Notes under the pieces: model-generated
The model's database searches: none
What the model was told of the DNA's origin: nothing
Seen by the model: the letters and a program-made list of their open reading frames with translations, nothing else
Made by a program: the position numbers and the translations under genes
Shown here: positions 1-8,391 of the stretch, piece by piece
How the letters are laid out: each line of letters starts with the position of its first letter
How positions within the stretch are numbered: position 1 is the stretch's first letter
Origin: Sinorhizobium psoraleae
GTDB taxonomy: Bacteria > Pseudomonadota > Alphaproteobacteria > Rhizobiales > Rhizobiaceae
Length of the DNA stretch: 64,000 bases
Reading direction: 5' to 3'
NCBI RefSeq assembly: GCF_013283645.1
Contig: NZ_JABEKV010000001.1
Span: 632,699 to 696,698, forward strand

Positions 1-812
1 TGCACCGTCACGTCGTGAATGGGCGAGGGGCCATGATCGTGGTGATGATGGTGATGGTGATGGTCATGATGATCGTGATCGTGGTGATCATGATCATGAT
101 GGTGGTGGTCGTGATCGCAGTCGGGACCACAGACGTGATCGTGATGCTCATCCTGATCGAGGAAGTGCGGATCGTTTTCGAGCGCCTTCTCGAGATTGAA
201 GGCGCCCTGGTCGAGCACCTTCGTCAGGTCGATCTCGGAGCGCTGTGTGCGGTATATGCGAGCGGACGGGTTGATGACGCGCACAGTCGCCTCGATCCGC
301 TCCAGCTCTTCCGGTGTCACCAGATCGGTCTTGTTCAAGAGAACGACATCGGCGAATGCGATCTGGTCCTCGGCCTCGCGGCTGTCCTTGAGACGCAGCG
401 GCAGGTGCTTGGCGTCGACCAGTGCGACGACCGCGTCGAGCTCGGTCTTGGCGCGCACGTCGTCATCCATGAAGAAGGTCTGCGCGACCGGCACCGGATC
501 GGCAAGGCCGGTGGTCTCGACGATGATCGCATCGAAGCGGCCCGGACGGCGCATCAGCCCCTCGACCACACGGATGAGGTCGCCGCGGACCGTGCAGCAG
601 ACGCAGCCGTTGTTCATCTCGTAGATTTCCTCGTCCGACTCGACGATCAGGTCGTTGTCGATGCCGATTTCGCCGAACTCGTTGACGATAACCGCGTATT
701 TGCGACCGTGGTTCTCGCTGAGGATGCGGTTGAGGAGCGTCGTCTTGCCGGCGCCGAGATAGCCCGTGAGCACAGTGACGGGGATCGGCTTCTGCGTGGA
801 TGTTTCGGTCAT
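1..812 (-). CDS. CobW/COG0523-family GTP-binding protein, zinc metallochaperone type (3' end outside window)
   Basis: I translated the minus strand from the ATG at 812; the frame stays open to base 1, so the C-terminus is missing. The N-terminus has a Walker A P-loop (GYLGAGKTTLLN, about residues 16-27), the family metal-binding motif GCVCC near residue 64, the ETTGLADP switch/Walker B region and the NKTD guanine-specificity motif. This is the COG0523 G3E GTPase family, whose members deliver zinc or other metals to client proteins. The visible C-terminal part holds a CGPDC pair followed by a stretch made almost entirely of His and Asp, typical of zinc-handling members. True CobW of cobalamin synthesis is less likely because no cob genes are nearby. 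The upstream GAGG supports the start. No convincing Zur box was seen. Confidence 0.9.
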   Translation of the reverse strand, partial: MTETSTQKPIPVTVLTGYLGAGKTTLLNRILSENHGRKYAVIVNEFGEIGIDNDLIVESDEEIYEMNNGCVCCTVRGDLIRVVEGLMRRPGRFDAIIVETTGLADPVPVAQTFFMDDDVRAKTELDAVVALVDAKHLPLRLKDSREAEDQIAFADVVLLNKTDLVTPEELERIEATVRVINPSARIYRTQRSEIDLTKVLDQGAFNLEKALENDPHFLDQDEHHDHVCGPDCDHDHHHHDHDHHDHDHHDHHHHHHHHDHGPSPIHDVTV

Positions 813-1083
813 GGGAGCCTCGAGGATTGGCGATGCGCCGCGGGCATCAATGTCGCGTCCTCATATAGGAGATGACGGGACAATGCGCAAATAGTGGCGG
901 ACGATTTCGTCGCGCGCTCGCCTCTCGTCCTTCGCTCGAAATGCTATCGTCATCACGCCCGGGTCGCCGGAGCTCCAGACCGGCTTTCCGAGTTGCAAGC
1001 GAGCGCCAGACCGCCGATGACGCCCATCGTCACGAGGAGGTTCTCCGGATGTTGTCGTGTCTGCCCGCGGGCGAACATCGGTC

Positions 1084-1875
1084 TTAGGCAAGTTCGTCGA
1101 CGTCGAAAGCGTTCACGTCCTCAAGCAGTTCGATGATGCCTTTCACCGCGTGGGCGAGGAGGAGATCACCACGCGCGGCAGTCGCCGCGCCGGCGTTGCC
1201 GGCGGCGCCCTCCCGGTTAAGGTCGGACATCTTCCAGCCGAACGCATGCGGACCGTAGGCGCGCAAATGCTTGAAGCGGGCGGTGAAGTCGCTCTGGCGG
1301 GAGGGAAACCGGGCGGCCCGCGTCGTGTCCACCCTGTCCGGGTGGAGCGCCAGCATGACCGACGTCTCGATGTCGCCGCCGTGGACGTCGAGCGCCTTGT
1401 CCTCGGCGCTGATCCACCCTTCCGGCTGCCCGAAACGGGTCCAGCTCGTCGCGACCGCGAGCATGTTGAAGCGCACCCGCGCCTCGGTCGCGACGATCGT
1501 CATCAACGGCGAGTTGCCGCCGTGGGCGTTCAGCATCACGAATTTGCGGATGCCGAGACGCTGGAGGTTTTCGGCAATCCCGAGCCAGCGGCCGATCGCC
1601 TCGTCATAGGCGAGCGTGCGCGTGCCGGGCGCATCCATGTGTTCTACCGAATAACCGACGGGTTCGACCGGGAGGAACGTCGCCGGCAGGTCCTGGGGGA
1701 GCGCCGCAATGACGCGCCGAACGATGCCCTCGGCGATCAGCCGATCGGTTTCGACGGGAAGATGCGGCCCATGCTGCTCGTGCGCGCCGAGCGGCAGCAC
1801 CGCGATCCATTCCTTCCGCTCGGAAGGTGCGAGGTCTGCGGGATTATCGTTCCAGTGGGCCTCGGGCATCGACAT
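1084..1875 (-). CDS. Creatininase-family amidohydrolase
   Basis: The 263-residue product matches the creatininase family (creatinine amidohydrolase, MftE, FAPy deformylase), metal-dependent hydrolases of cyclic amides. Visible signatures are LPLGAHEQHGPHLPVETD near the N-terminus (Glu and His metal ligands), NAHGGN in the middle and DVHGGDIETS with the conserved His and Glu. The open frame runs further upstream, but the family starts at the ATG at 1875, preceded by GGAGAACCGAAGAGAA; the extension would cover the intergenic operator. It is divergent from a MarR regulator, with a palindrome between them, so it is probably that regulator's target. The substrate cannot be told from sequence. Confidence 0.88.
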   Translation of the reverse strand: MSMPEAHWNDNPADLAPSERKEWIAVLPLGAHEQHGPHLPVETDRLIAEGIVRRVIAALPQDLPATFLPVEPVGYSVEHMDAPGTRTLAYDEAIGRWLGIAENLQRLGIRKFVMLNAHGGNSPLMTIVATEARVRFNMLAVATSWTRFGQPEGWISAEDKALDVHGGDIETSVMLALHPDRVDTTRAARFPSRQSDFTARFKHLRAYGPHAFGWKMSDLNREGAAGNAGAATAARGDLLLAHAVKGIIELLEDVNAFDVDELA

Positions 1876-1923
1876 TTCTCTTCGGTTCTCCGTCCCGATT
1901 GTCGTAAAATTGTTATTTGAGTC

Positions 1924-1949
1924 ATACAGTTCGTAATCACAAGCTGTAT
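1924..1949. promoter_or_regulatory. Imperfect 26-bp palindrome, candidate MarR operator
   Basis: The sequence between the divergent creatininase and MarR genes begins ATACAG and ends CTGTAT. The inner bases are largely symmetric too (GT.AT.AC core). Its position between divergent starts and its size fit a MarR-dimer operator controlling both genes. Binding is inferred. Confidence 0.5.
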
Positions 1950-1989
1950 TGCTATAAAGGGAAGTGTACGGGATTCGGCGGGAGGTCCA

Positions 1990-2487
1990 ATGGGCAAGAA
2001 GAGCAAGGCCGAAAAGAAAGGCAAGAACGGCAAGAAGAGGGACGAGCTTGCCGTCGAGCCGCACGACCTTGCTTCAGTTCTTGTACAGGCGGCGCGCTCG
2101 ATGCGCACCGTACTTTCCCGCAATCTGCATGAAAGCGGCCTTTATGCGGGGCAGGATGGCGTGATGCTCGCGCTGGCCGAGACCGACGGCCTGACGGCAG
2201 GCGCTCTCGCTGCAAAGCTCGGCGTCAAGGCGCCGACGATGACACGCACGATCGGCCGCATGGAGGCGCAAGGCTTCCTGGAACGCCGCCCGGACGAAGA
2301 GGATGCGCGGCTGACCAAGGTCTACCTGACCGCGCCAGGGCGTGAGCGGCTGCAGACAATTGCGGAGGCCGGGCAGCATTCCGAAAAGCTCGCCACACGG
2401 GGCCTGACCGACAAGCAGGTGCGTACCCTCCTCAAACTTCTGCGCGTGGTCGACAGCAATCTGCAGGCGGCAAGGGCGCCCGATTGA
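1990..2487 (+). CDS. MarR-family transcriptional regulator
   Basis: This is a 165-residue winged-helix regulator. The first 16 residues are strongly Lys-rich (MGKKSKAEKKGKNGKK), an unusual basic tail that may add non-specific DNA contact. The core has the MarR order: a dimerisation helix, the recognition helix region (LAAKLGVKAPTMTRTIGRME) and the wing with the hallmark DEEDARLTKVYLT (D-x-R-x-K/R). It is divergent from the creatininase gene and most likely represses both through the palindrome between them. The ligand is unknown. The start ATG follows GGGAGGTCCA, a good ribosome binding site. Confidence 0.9.
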   Translation: MGKKSKAEKKGKNGKKRDELAVEPHDLASVLVQAARSMRTVLSRNLHESGLYAGQDGVMLALAETDGLTAGALAAKLGVKAPTMTRTIGRMEAQGFLERRPDEEDARLTKVYLTAPGRERLQTIAEAGQHSEKLATRGLTDKQVRTLLKLLRVVDSNLQAARAPD

Positions 2488-2527
2488 TCCGTGCCCCTGC
2501 GGTGACACTTCCCGATTGCGGCGGCGA

Positions 2528-2552
2528 TTTAAACAGTTTAAAGAGGATTTAA
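2528..2552. promoter_or_regulatory. AT-rich operator region before the LacI-family gene: TTTAAAC-A-GTTTAAA palindrome overlapping a TTAA-N7-TTAA box
   Basis: Bases 2528-2542 form a perfect inverted repeat around a central A. Bases 2538-2552 read TTAA-AGAGGAT-TTAA, the spacing of a full CtrA box. Both lie 40-60 bases before the LacI gene start. The palindrome is a candidate autoregulatory operator. The CtrA-type match could be chance in such AT-rich DNA. Confidence 0.4.
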
Positions 2553-2589
2553 AACGGGCTGACGACATCGGTTGAAATTGGGGGGCATA

Positions 2590-3612
2590 GTGGCGCAAAA
2601 GGTCAAGCTTTCGACAATCGCGGAAACCCTCGGCCTTTCAACGGCGACAGTATCCCTGGCATTGCGTGACAGCCCGCTGGTGGCGACCGTTACGCGCGAC
2701 AAGATCAAGGAGCAGGCACGGGCGCTCGGCTATATATACAATCGCCGCGCCGCCAGCTTGAGGACGTCGCGTTCGGGGATCATCGGTGTCGTCGTGCACG
2801 ACATCATGAATCCGTTCTACGGTGAAATCCTCAAGGCGATCGAGGCTGAACTCGATCGCGACAAGCAGACCTTCATCCTCTCCAATCATTACGATTCCGT
2901 CGAGAAGCAGCGCGACTTTATCGAGACGCTGCTGCAGCTTGGCGGCGACGGCGTCATCATGTCGCCGGCGATCGGCACCCCACCTGAAGATATCCAGCTT
3001 GCCGAGGACAACGGCATGCCGGCGATCCTGATCGCCAGGTCGATCGAAGGACTCGACGTGCCGATCTTCCGCGGCGATGACGCCTATGGCATTTCGCTCG
3101 CGACCAATCACCTCATCGGGCTCGGCCACCGCTGCATCGCAATGGTCGGCGGCACCGACCAGACCTCGACCGGCCGCGATCGCTATCAGGGCTATGTGAA
3201 CGCGCTGCGCAAGGCGAATATCGACGTCGATCCCGACTTACGCATTCCCGGTCCTCGCTCCAAGCAGGGCGGCTTCGAGGCGGCGGTGCATCTTTTGTCG
3301 CTGCCGCAAAAGCCGACGGCGGTCGTCTGCTGGAACGACCTGGTGGCGATCGGCATGATGAACGGCATCGCCCGCGCCGGGCTGGTGCCGGGTGTCGATA
3401 TTTCGGTTACCGGGTACGACGATCTCGAGGAAGCTTCGATTGCGACTCCGGCGCTGACGACAGTCTGGAACGGTCAGGCCGACGTCGGCCGCAGCGCGGC
3501 GCGGGCGCTTCTCGACAAGCTCTCCGGCAGCCATGAGCCGGACGGCATCCACCTGATAAAGCCGGAAATGCGCATTCGCCAGTCGACCGGTCCGCTCCGC
3601 GTCACCGCCTGA
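2590..3612 (+). CDS. LacI-family transcriptional regulator
   Basis: The product is about 340 residues, standard for LacI/GalR. The N-terminal helix-turn-helix (KLSTIAETLGLSTATVSLAL) and hinge helix (NRRAASLRTSRSG) are followed by a periplasmic-binding-like effector domain from about residue 60 (IIGVVVHDIMNPFYGEIL) with the C-terminal TGYDDLEEASIATPALTTV segment. I chose the GTG at 2590, preceded by TTGGGGGGC; a TTG at 2572 would add six residues. A 2-hydroxyacid dehydrogenase follows 23 bases downstream, so it probably controls sugar-acid or hydroxyacid metabolism. The effector is unknown. Confidence 0.9.
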   Translation: MAQKVKLSTIAETLGLSTATVSLALRDSPLVATVTRDKIKEQARALGYIYNRRAASLRTSRSGIIGVVVHDIMNPFYGEILKAIEAELDRDKQTFILSNHYDSVEKQRDFIETLLQLGGDGVIMSPAIGTPPEDIQLAEDNGMPAILIARSIEGLDVPIFRGDDAYGISLATNHLIGLGHRCIAMVGGTDQTSTGRDRYQGYVNALRKANIDVDPDLRIPGPRSKQGGFEAAVHLLSLPQKPTAVVCWNDLVAIGMMNGIARAGLVPGVDISVTGYDDLEEASIATPALTTVWNGQADVGRSAARALLDKLSGSHEPDGIHLIKPEMRIRQSTGPLRVTA

Positions 3613-3635
3613 AAAGGTTCCTGAAAGGAGCATCC

Positions 3636-4601
3636 ATGTCCGAGAGCCGTCCCAGAATTCTCGTGCCCGGCAAGATCAACCAGCGCATTCTCGACCGGCT
3701 CCCTGAAATGTTCGAGATCGTGCGCATGGAACGGGCCGATGCGGAGCTGGTGGCGCCGGACATGGCGGATGTCGTCGGCATAGCGGTCTCCGGCCGCCTG
3801 CCGGTGGACCTCATGGATGCATTTCCTCATCTCGAAATCGTCGCCAATTTTGGCGTTGGCTATGACGGCGTCGACGTTACCCGCGCGGCGGCGCGAGGAA
3901 TTGTCGTCACAAACACGCCGGATGTCCTGACCGAGGAAGTCGCCGATACCGCGATCGGCCTACTCATCAACACGCTGCGGCTCCTGCCGCAGGCAGAGCA
4001 ATGGCTGCGGCAGGGCCGCTGGATCCGGGAAGGGGCCTTTCCGCTTTCCCCGCTCTCGCTCCGGGGGCGCAAAATCGGGCTCTTCGGCCTGGGGCGGATT
4101 GGCCTTGCGATCGCAAGGAGACTCGAAGCCTTCGGCGTCTCGATCGCCTACCACACACGCACGCCGCGCGAGGGGCTAGCCTTTGCATATCATTCGAGCC
4201 TCAAGAGTCTTGCCGAAGCGGTCGACACGCTGATCGTGATCGTACCGGGCACGTCAAGCACACTGAAGGCCGTCAACGCCGATGTTCTGGCGGCGCTCGG
4301 GCCGCAGGGCGTGCTGATCAATGTGGGCCGCGGCTCGACCGTGGACGAGGCCGCGCTGGTGGCGGCCCTCCAGAACGGTGTCATCGCGGGAGCGGGGCTC
4401 GATGTCTTCGAAAATGAGCCACATGTGCCGGAGGCCTTGCTGGCCCTTCCGAACGTGTCGCTTCTGCCGCATGTGGCATCCGCGTCTGTGGTGACCCGCA
4501 ATGCAATGTCCGATCTCGTCGTCGACAATTTGAAGGCGTGGTTTTCGACCGGAGAGGCCCTCACGCCGGTCGTTGAAACGCCGTTCCGGCGCAAAGGCTG
4601 A
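3636..4601 (+). CDS. D-isomer-specific 2-hydroxyacid dehydrogenase (glyoxylate/hydroxypyruvate reductase-like)
   Basis: The 321-residue product has the NAD(P)-dependent D-2-hydroxyacid dehydrogenase fold. The Rossmann glycine motif is GLFGLGRIGLAIARRLEAFG. Other landmarks are NVGRGSTVDEAAL with the substrate Arg, a Glu in DVFENEPHVPEALL, and a catalytic His in LLPHVASAS. It resembles the hydroxypyruvate/2-ketogluconate reductase branch, where NADPH-dependent reduction of 2-keto acids is usual. The start ATG has GAAAGGAG just upstream. It follows the LacI gene by 23 bases and probably forms an operon with it. Confidence 0.88.
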   Translation: MSESRPRILVPGKINQRILDRLPEMFEIVRMERADAELVAPDMADVVGIAVSGRLPVDLMDAFPHLEIVANFGVGYDGVDVTRAAARGIVVTNTPDVLTEEVADTAIGLLINTLRLLPQAEQWLRQGRWIREGAFPLSPLSLRGRKIGLFGLGRIGLAIARRLEAFGVSIAYHTRTPREGLAFAYHSSLKSLAEAVDTLIVIVPGTSSTLKAVNADVLAALGPQGVLINVGRGSTVDEAALVAALQNGVIAGAGLDVFENEPHVPEALLALPNVSLLPHVASASVVTRNAMSDLVVDNLKAWFSTGEALTPVVETPFRRKG

Positions 4602-4605
4602 AAGC

Positions 4606-4649
4606 GCATTCCAGGAAAAGTGTGTAACGTTTCCGTCCGGAATTGCGTG
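4606..4649. repeat. Dispersed intergenic repeat, copy A
   Basis: The sequence starts GCATTCCAGGAAAAGTGTGT and ends GTCCGGAATTGCGTG. A near-identical copy lies in inverse orientation at 12988-13030. It sits between the convergent dehydrogenase and hydrolase genes and looks like a rhizobial intergenic repeat family. Confidence 0.7.
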
Positions 4650-4669
4650 GTCTCAAAGAGCCAGCGAGA

Positions 4670-5428
4670 TCAGGCCTTCGCCTCTCTATAGCCACGCACC
4701 GCATCACCAAAGGCCTTGAAAAGCGAGGCCGAGGGCGCATCGGTCTTCACCCAGTATTCCGGATGCCATTGCACGCCGACGGCGAAGGCCTTGGCGCCGA
4801 TGACCGACACCGCCTCTATCGTACCGTCGTCGGCTACCGCTTCGACGGCGAGGCGCGGCGCGGTCGCGGCGATCGCCTGCCGGTGCAGGGAGTTGACCCT
4901 GATGCGGCCGACGCCGAGAACGGGCGCCAGGCAGCTTCCTTCCTTGACGATCACGTCCTGGCGAATGCCGTAGGCGACGTCGAGTTCGGGGACATCGGGC
5001 TTGCGATGATCCCAGATGCCCGGCTGGTCCTGGATTTCGGTCGCGAGCGTGCCGCCGAGGGCAACGTTGAGCTCCTGAATGCCGCGGCAGATGGCGAGCA
5101 GCGGAATGCCGCGATCAAGCGCGCGGCGGATCAGCGGCAGGCTGGTGGCATCGCGACCGGGATCGAACGGACCGTCAGCGTCCGTCGCTCGCCTTCCGTA
5201 GAGGGAAGGGTGGACATTGGAGCGTGCGCCGCTGGCGAGAACGCCGTCGACGCGATCGAGGATCTCATCGATGTCATTGCCGGTTTCCAGCGCGGGAATG
5301 AGAAATGGCATGACACCAGCGCCTTCGACCGCCGCACGCACATATTGATGGGCGGCAACATGCCAGACATTGCCGTCGAATTCGCGAAAGTCGCAAGGGA
5401 CCGCAACGACAGGTTTCGACATCATCAA
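4670..5428 (-). CDS. Gamma-glutamyl-gamma-aminobutyrate hydrolase family protein (peptidase C26)
   Basis: The 252-residue class-I glutamine amidotransferase-like hydrolase resembles PuuD, which cleaves gamma-glutamyl-GABA in the gamma-glutamylated putrescine pathway. The nucleophile elbow is LLAICRGIQELNVALGG (Cys), and the catalytic His-Glu pair is in GVQWHPEYW. It opens with MMMSKPVVAVPCDFREF and a long loop typical of C26 enzymes. No puuA, puuB or puuC homologue lies next to it, so the true substrate is unproven. It is convergent with the hydroxyacid dehydrogenase. Confidence 0.88.
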   Translation of the reverse strand: MMMSKPVVAVPCDFREFDGNVWHVAAHQYVRAAVEGAGVMPFLIPALETGNDIDEILDRVDGVLASGARSNVHPSLYGRRATDADGPFDPGRDATSLPLIRRALDRGIPLLAICRGIQELNVALGGTLATEIQDQPGIWDHRKPDVPELDVAYGIRQDVIVKEGSCLAPVLGVGRIRVNSLHRQAIAATAPRLAVEAVADDGTIEAVSVIGAKAFAVGVQWHPEYWVKTDAPSASLFKAFGDAVRGYREAKA

Positions 5429-5852
5429 ACTCCGTTTCCGTTCGAAAAAGCCTTGCAGTCAGATATTGGTTAAAGTCAACTATGGAGAATCGTTGCCGAT
5501 GATCCGCGGCCGGCGACCCGGTTCGTCCGGCGGCTCCGGAGATGAGCGCGGCAGGAATTAAGGGCATTTCTTCAAGGTCGGGTAACCATTTCATCCGGAA
5601 AAAAGCAGCGGCGCCTCAGCCAGTCGAAGAAATGTGCAAGTCGCAGTCCGAATTTCTGACGCAGAAATACTATGCTTGGTTGTGAAAGCCGGGCTTATTT
5701 CGAGTCTTCTACAATACTGGGTTGAATCGGTGCATCTACCCCAATGCCGTTTTGCAAGCTATCCTGCAATTTGGCAGGTCTTTCGGGAAGTTAGGCGAAA
5801 TCTTTCGTTAAGTCCTCGACCTTAACAATCCGGCAAACCCGGAGCTTGGTTC
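5429..5852. other. Intergenic region, 424 bases, no supported gene
   Basis: This lies between divergent genes (hydrolase on minus, GGDEF/EAL gene on plus). Open frames here are short, without recognisable domains. The stretch 5630-5830 is AT-richer than the surroundings and should hold the promoters of both flanking genes. I see no clear operator, riboswitch or terminator. Confidence 0.5.
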
Positions 5853-8163
5853 ATGATGCCCAATGAACGGGGCGCTCTTCCGACAGATGTCTACCTGTCG
5901 TCTGTGAGTTCGCTCTATGAACATCGCCGGACGCTGGTGATCGGCATGCTGTCGCATGTCGTGACCTTCCTGCTTGTCTTTCTCAAGACCTCCGATCCCC
6001 TTCTATCTGACCTGCGCCGCGACTATTGTCGTCGTTTGGGCGCTGCGCAACATCGACATGGCCCGGTTCGACCGGCAGGATTTTTCCGGCGCCGACAACG
6101 CGACCGTCAGAAAATGGGAGAACCGATACATCGTCGGCGGCGTGAGCGTGACGCTGACCTGCGGCATTGCCTGCGGATATGCAATCGCCGTCAGTCAGGA
6201 TTCCTTCTCCGAACTGGCGTGCATTTCGGTGACGCTCGCGTCTATGATCTCGCTTGTGGGCCGGAACTATGGTTCCGAACGGGCAGTCCTTTTGTTGTCG
6301 TCGGCGGCCTGCCTGCCGATCGTGGTCGGTCTCTTGACCCTGCAAGACCCCTACATGCTCGTCCTGGCGGTGCTGATATTGCCTTTCATCCTGACCACCT
6401 GGACGATGGCGAACAATGTGCGCGCCTTTCTTTACGAGAATGTCCTCGCCGCGCGGGAAATCGCGACGATTGCCGGGCAGTTCGACGCGGCACTCAACAA
6501 CATGACCCACGGGCTTTTCATGCTCGACGGCCACAATCGCATCGTGGTCGCGAATGAACGCGCCTGCGAACTCCTGAGGCTCGGCGACAAGGCCGATCTC
6601 AAGGACCGCCTGCTCAGCGAAGTGCTGGAACATGCCGCCGACCGCATGTCGCTTGGCGCGGACAACAAGGACAAGATCGCGCGGCAGCTCGATTTGCTCA
6701 TCCAGGGAAAGCGGTCGCGAGCGCTGATCTCCACGTCACAGGACCTCTCGCTCGAATTTTCGGCGAATCGACGCGACAACGGCGAGATCGTGTTGATCTT
6801 CGAGGATGTGACGGCACGCGTGCAGGCGGAAAAGCAGATCCTGCAGATGGTTCGCTTCGATACGCTGACGGGACTGCCGAGCCGAGACTATTTTGCCGAA
6901 CTTGCCCATAACGCGATGCTTGCCAATGGCGGGCATCAGCGCGACGTGGGCTTTCTCCTCGTCGACGTGGCGGAATTCAAGCACGTCAACGATACACGAG
7001 GGCATATCGTCGGCGACAAGCTGCTTCAGGCGATCGCCGAACGCCTCAAGAGCCTTGCGGGCAACGATGCGATTGCCGCCCGCCTGATGGGCGACGAGTT
7101 CGTGGTCTTCTTTCCCAACAAGGCAAATGCCTCCGATCTGGAAGACCGGATCCGGGCCGTGCATGCCGGCATGCGTGGCATTTACGTGGCCGGCGGCTTC
7201 ACGTTCAACATGACCATGAGCGCCGGCTTCGTCATCGTGGAAAGCGGCGATTTCCGTTTCGAGGAACTGCAGATCAAGGCGGATCTGGCGCTCTCGGAGA
7301 CCAAGGCAAAGAACAAGGGTGGCTGCACGGCCTTCGAAGGCGAGATGGACGCCCGCTATCTCGACCGGCAGAAGCTCAAGAGCGATCTGCGCGACGCGCT
7401 CGCCGCAAATAGCTTGAGCCTGTCCTACCAACCGATGTTCACTCCGGACGGATCGCGGATCGAATGCTGCGAGGCGCTGGCGCGTTGGACGCATCCGGAG
7501 CGTGGGCCTGTGCCCCCGAACGTGTTCATCCAGCTTGCCGAAGAGATGGGGGTCGTCACCGACATCACGCGCTATGTTCTGCGCCAGGCATGCACGGACT
7601 GCATGCGCTGGCCGGCGGACGTATCCGTGTCGGTCAACCTTTCGGTCCTCGATCTCAGGGGCGACGAGATCGCTTCAATAGTCACCGAGGCACTGCGGGA
7701 AACGGGGCTGGACCCGGCGCGGCTGCACCTCGAAGTGACGGAAAGCTGCCTGATGGATGAGCCGACCAAGGTCCAGGGCATCCTCCGAGACCTGCATGAC
7801 CGCGGCATAACCATCGCCATCGATGATTTCGGGACCGGCTATTCGAGCCTCAGCTATCTCGATGCGCTGCCTGCGGGCATCATCAAGATCGATCGGTCCT
7901 TCGTTCGCAACATCCGTGAAGACGCGCGCCGCTTCAAGCTGCTGCGGGGCACCGCCAATCTCGCCCGTGCCCTTGGCCTGAAAACGGTTGTCGAGGGCGT
8001 GGAGACTGCGGATCAGCTGCAGCTGATCAATGAGTTCAACTGCGCCGATCTGATACAGGGTTATGTCTTCGCAGCACCGATGCCGGCCTCCGCAATCGAC
8101 GCCTTGTGCAAGCAAGGTGCACGGAAACGAGCCACGAAGTCGTCCAGCCAACGCATCGCCTGA
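5853..8163 (+). pseudogene. Membrane-anchored GGDEF/EAL cyclic-di-GMP protein, interrupted by one frameshift
   Basis: The N-terminal membrane segment (SHVVTFLLVFLKTSDP) is in the frame opened by ATG 5853. The protein then continues as FYLTCAATIVVVWALRN in the next frame, so one extra C in the CCCC run at 5997-6000 breaks it; removing one base gives a 769-residue product. A shorter product could start at the TTG at 5974. Order: several membrane helices (to about residue 195), a PAS-like segment (FDAALNNMTHGLFMLDG), a GGDEF domain (DTLTGLPSRDYF ... RLMGDEF) and an EAL domain. The GGDEF signature is degenerate (MGDEF). The EAL domain keeps its key motifs: CCEALARW, SVNLS, LEVTES, DDFGTGYSSLSYL, IKIDRSFV and VVEGVET. 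Phosphodiesterase activity is therefore more likely than cyclase activity. The defect may be a sequencing error. Confidence 0.85.
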
Positions 8164-8279
8164 CGCCGTGTCTTAACCCTGGCGCATTCGTTTCAAGATC
8201 TGCCGCGCTCCGCAATTCCGCCCGCAGCGGCCTCTCGCCGATGGTTTTCGGTCCTCAACTTGCGGATTTACCATAAAAC

Positions 8280-8375
8280 TTAACCCTTTGTTAAGGTTAA
8301 CAAAAGGTTAAGTGCAGTCTGTGTCATTTTGTGGTTGCCACCTCGTCAACCGTCAATAGGTTAACCCTTTGTTAA
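8280..8375. promoter_or_regulatory. Three CtrA-type boxes (TTAA-N7-TTAA) upstream of the acyltransferase gene
   Basis: TTAACCCTTTGTTAA occurs at 8280-8294 and again, identical, at 8361-8375. Between them, at 8297-8311, TTAACAAAAGGTTAA reads as a near-identical box on the other strand. The first two form a 32-base near-palindrome. TTAA-N7-TTAA is the full binding site of the cell-cycle regulator CtrA in Caulobacter and Sinorhizobium. The last box ends 16 bases before the ATG, so binding there could block transcription or translation start. Function is inferred. Confidence 0.65.
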
Positions 8376-8391
8376 CTATGGGGGTCGATTG

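Noticed and set aside
15-875. 286-codon plus-strand frame starting with Met/Val-rich sequence
   Set aside because: Antisense of the His-rich COG0523 gene; the odd composition comes from the His/Asp codons.
861-1091. 76-codon minus frame between the COG0523 and creatininase genes
   Set aside because: No ribosome binding site and no recognisable domain.
1876-2064. N-terminal extension of the creatininase gene
   Set aside because: Would overlap the operator and the divergent MarR start; sequence is not family-like.
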